NCBI GenBank assembly: GCA_030430835.1
Contig: JAUIKJ010000198.1
Coordinates: 1-5,954, forward strand
Length of the DNA: 5,954 bases
Direction: 5' to 3'
Source: Candidatus Hydrogenedentota bacterium
GTDB taxonomy: Bacteria > Hydrogenedentota > Hydrogenedentia > Hydrogenedentales > JAEUWI01
This document shows, piece after piece, positions 5,724 through 5,954 of the stretch. The notes under the pieces were generated by a model. The model made no database searches and had not been told where the DNA came from. It saw nothing but the letters and a program-made list of their open reading frames with translations. The translations under genes were made by a program, and so were the position numbers. Positions within the stretch are counted from its first letter, which is position 1, and every line of letters begins with the position of its first letter.

Positions 5724-5954
5724 CTAGGGCAGGTCGCGCAAGGCCTTGGGCGGTCCGAGCACCTCCTGCAGCACAATGCCCTGGCGCACGGCGTCCAGGT
5801 TGCTGAACACCGCCGCGAGCGACGGCTCGGCCGAACGCGCCGGGCGCGGTGGAGCGGGCGCGGGGCGTTGCTGCCGTGGTGCGCGGGCGGGCTGTGCAGG
5901 CCGCTGCACGTGCCGACGCTGCCCCTGACGCTGCCGCTGCTGCTCCTGGCGTTG
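5724..5954 (-). CDS. C-terminal part of an unrecognised Gln/Arg- and Pro/Ala/Arg-rich protein
   Basis: The frame is open to the right edge, so only the last 76 codons are seen and the start lies outside. The visible part begins with a Gln/Arg run, then a Pro/Ala/Arg-rich stretch, and ends in an ordered-looking segment of about 30 residues containing S-L-A-A-V-F-S-N-L-D, then R-Q-G-I-V-L-Q-E-V-L-G-P-P-K-A-L-R. An internal GTG at 5909 is possible, but the open frame continues past it. Support for a real gene: the amphipathic non-repetitive C-terminus, the stop 20 bp before a terminator whose T run suits this strand, and the lack of a better plus-strand frame. I do not recognise the family. The basic low-complexity part could bind nucleic acid or be a disordered linker, which is speculation. 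Confidence 0.6.
   Translation of the reverse strand, partial: QRQEQQRQRQGQRRHVQRPAQPARAPRQQRPAPAPPRPARSAEPSLAAVFSNLDAVRQGIVLQEVLGPPKALRDLP

Overview
The window is about 6 kb of GC-rich bacterial chromosome with ordinary, non-mobile gene content: four complete genes and two genes cut by the window edges. I saw no tRNA, rRNA, CRISPR array, insertion sequence or phage gene. The best lineage clue is the gene at 4138-5649, which joins a planctomycete-type cytochrome c domain to leucine-rich repeats. That architecture is typical of Planctomycetota and neighbouring phyla such as Hydrogenedentota. The GspG-like lipoprotein at the left edge would fit the same group. The lineage is an inference; no marker gene is present.

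Layout, left to right. (1) 2-727, plus: 3' part of a lipoprotein with two tandem GspG-like (pseudopilin head) domains and an Asn/Gln-rich tail. (2) 770-2167, plus: enolase-superfamily enzyme of the muconate-lactonizing/dipeptide-epimerase type with all catalytic residues visible. (3) 2195-2800, minus: HNH endonuclease, convergent with gene 2. (4) 2957-4054, plus: XdhC/CoxI-family molybdoenzyme maturation protein, divergent from the HNH gene across a 156-bp promoter region. (5) 4138-5649, plus: exported cytochrome c / LRR protein ending in three copies of a strictly spaced Cys-rich module. It probably has its own sigma70-type promoter overlapping the end of gene 4. (6) 5724-5954, minus: C-terminal part of a Gln/Arg- and Pro/Ala/Arg-rich protein. 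A strong hairpin terminator lies between the convergent genes 5 and 6.

The genes do not form an obvious pathway. Each complete gene has its own upstream region, and neighbours are convergent, divergent or separately promoted. The most unusual items are the triple CC-x9-CxHPCC-x9-CxKCNP module on the cytochrome protein, the duplicated pseudopilin-like head on a lipid anchor, and a spaced motif (GCATCCTG-N14-TATGC) shared by the upstream regions of genes 2 and 4.
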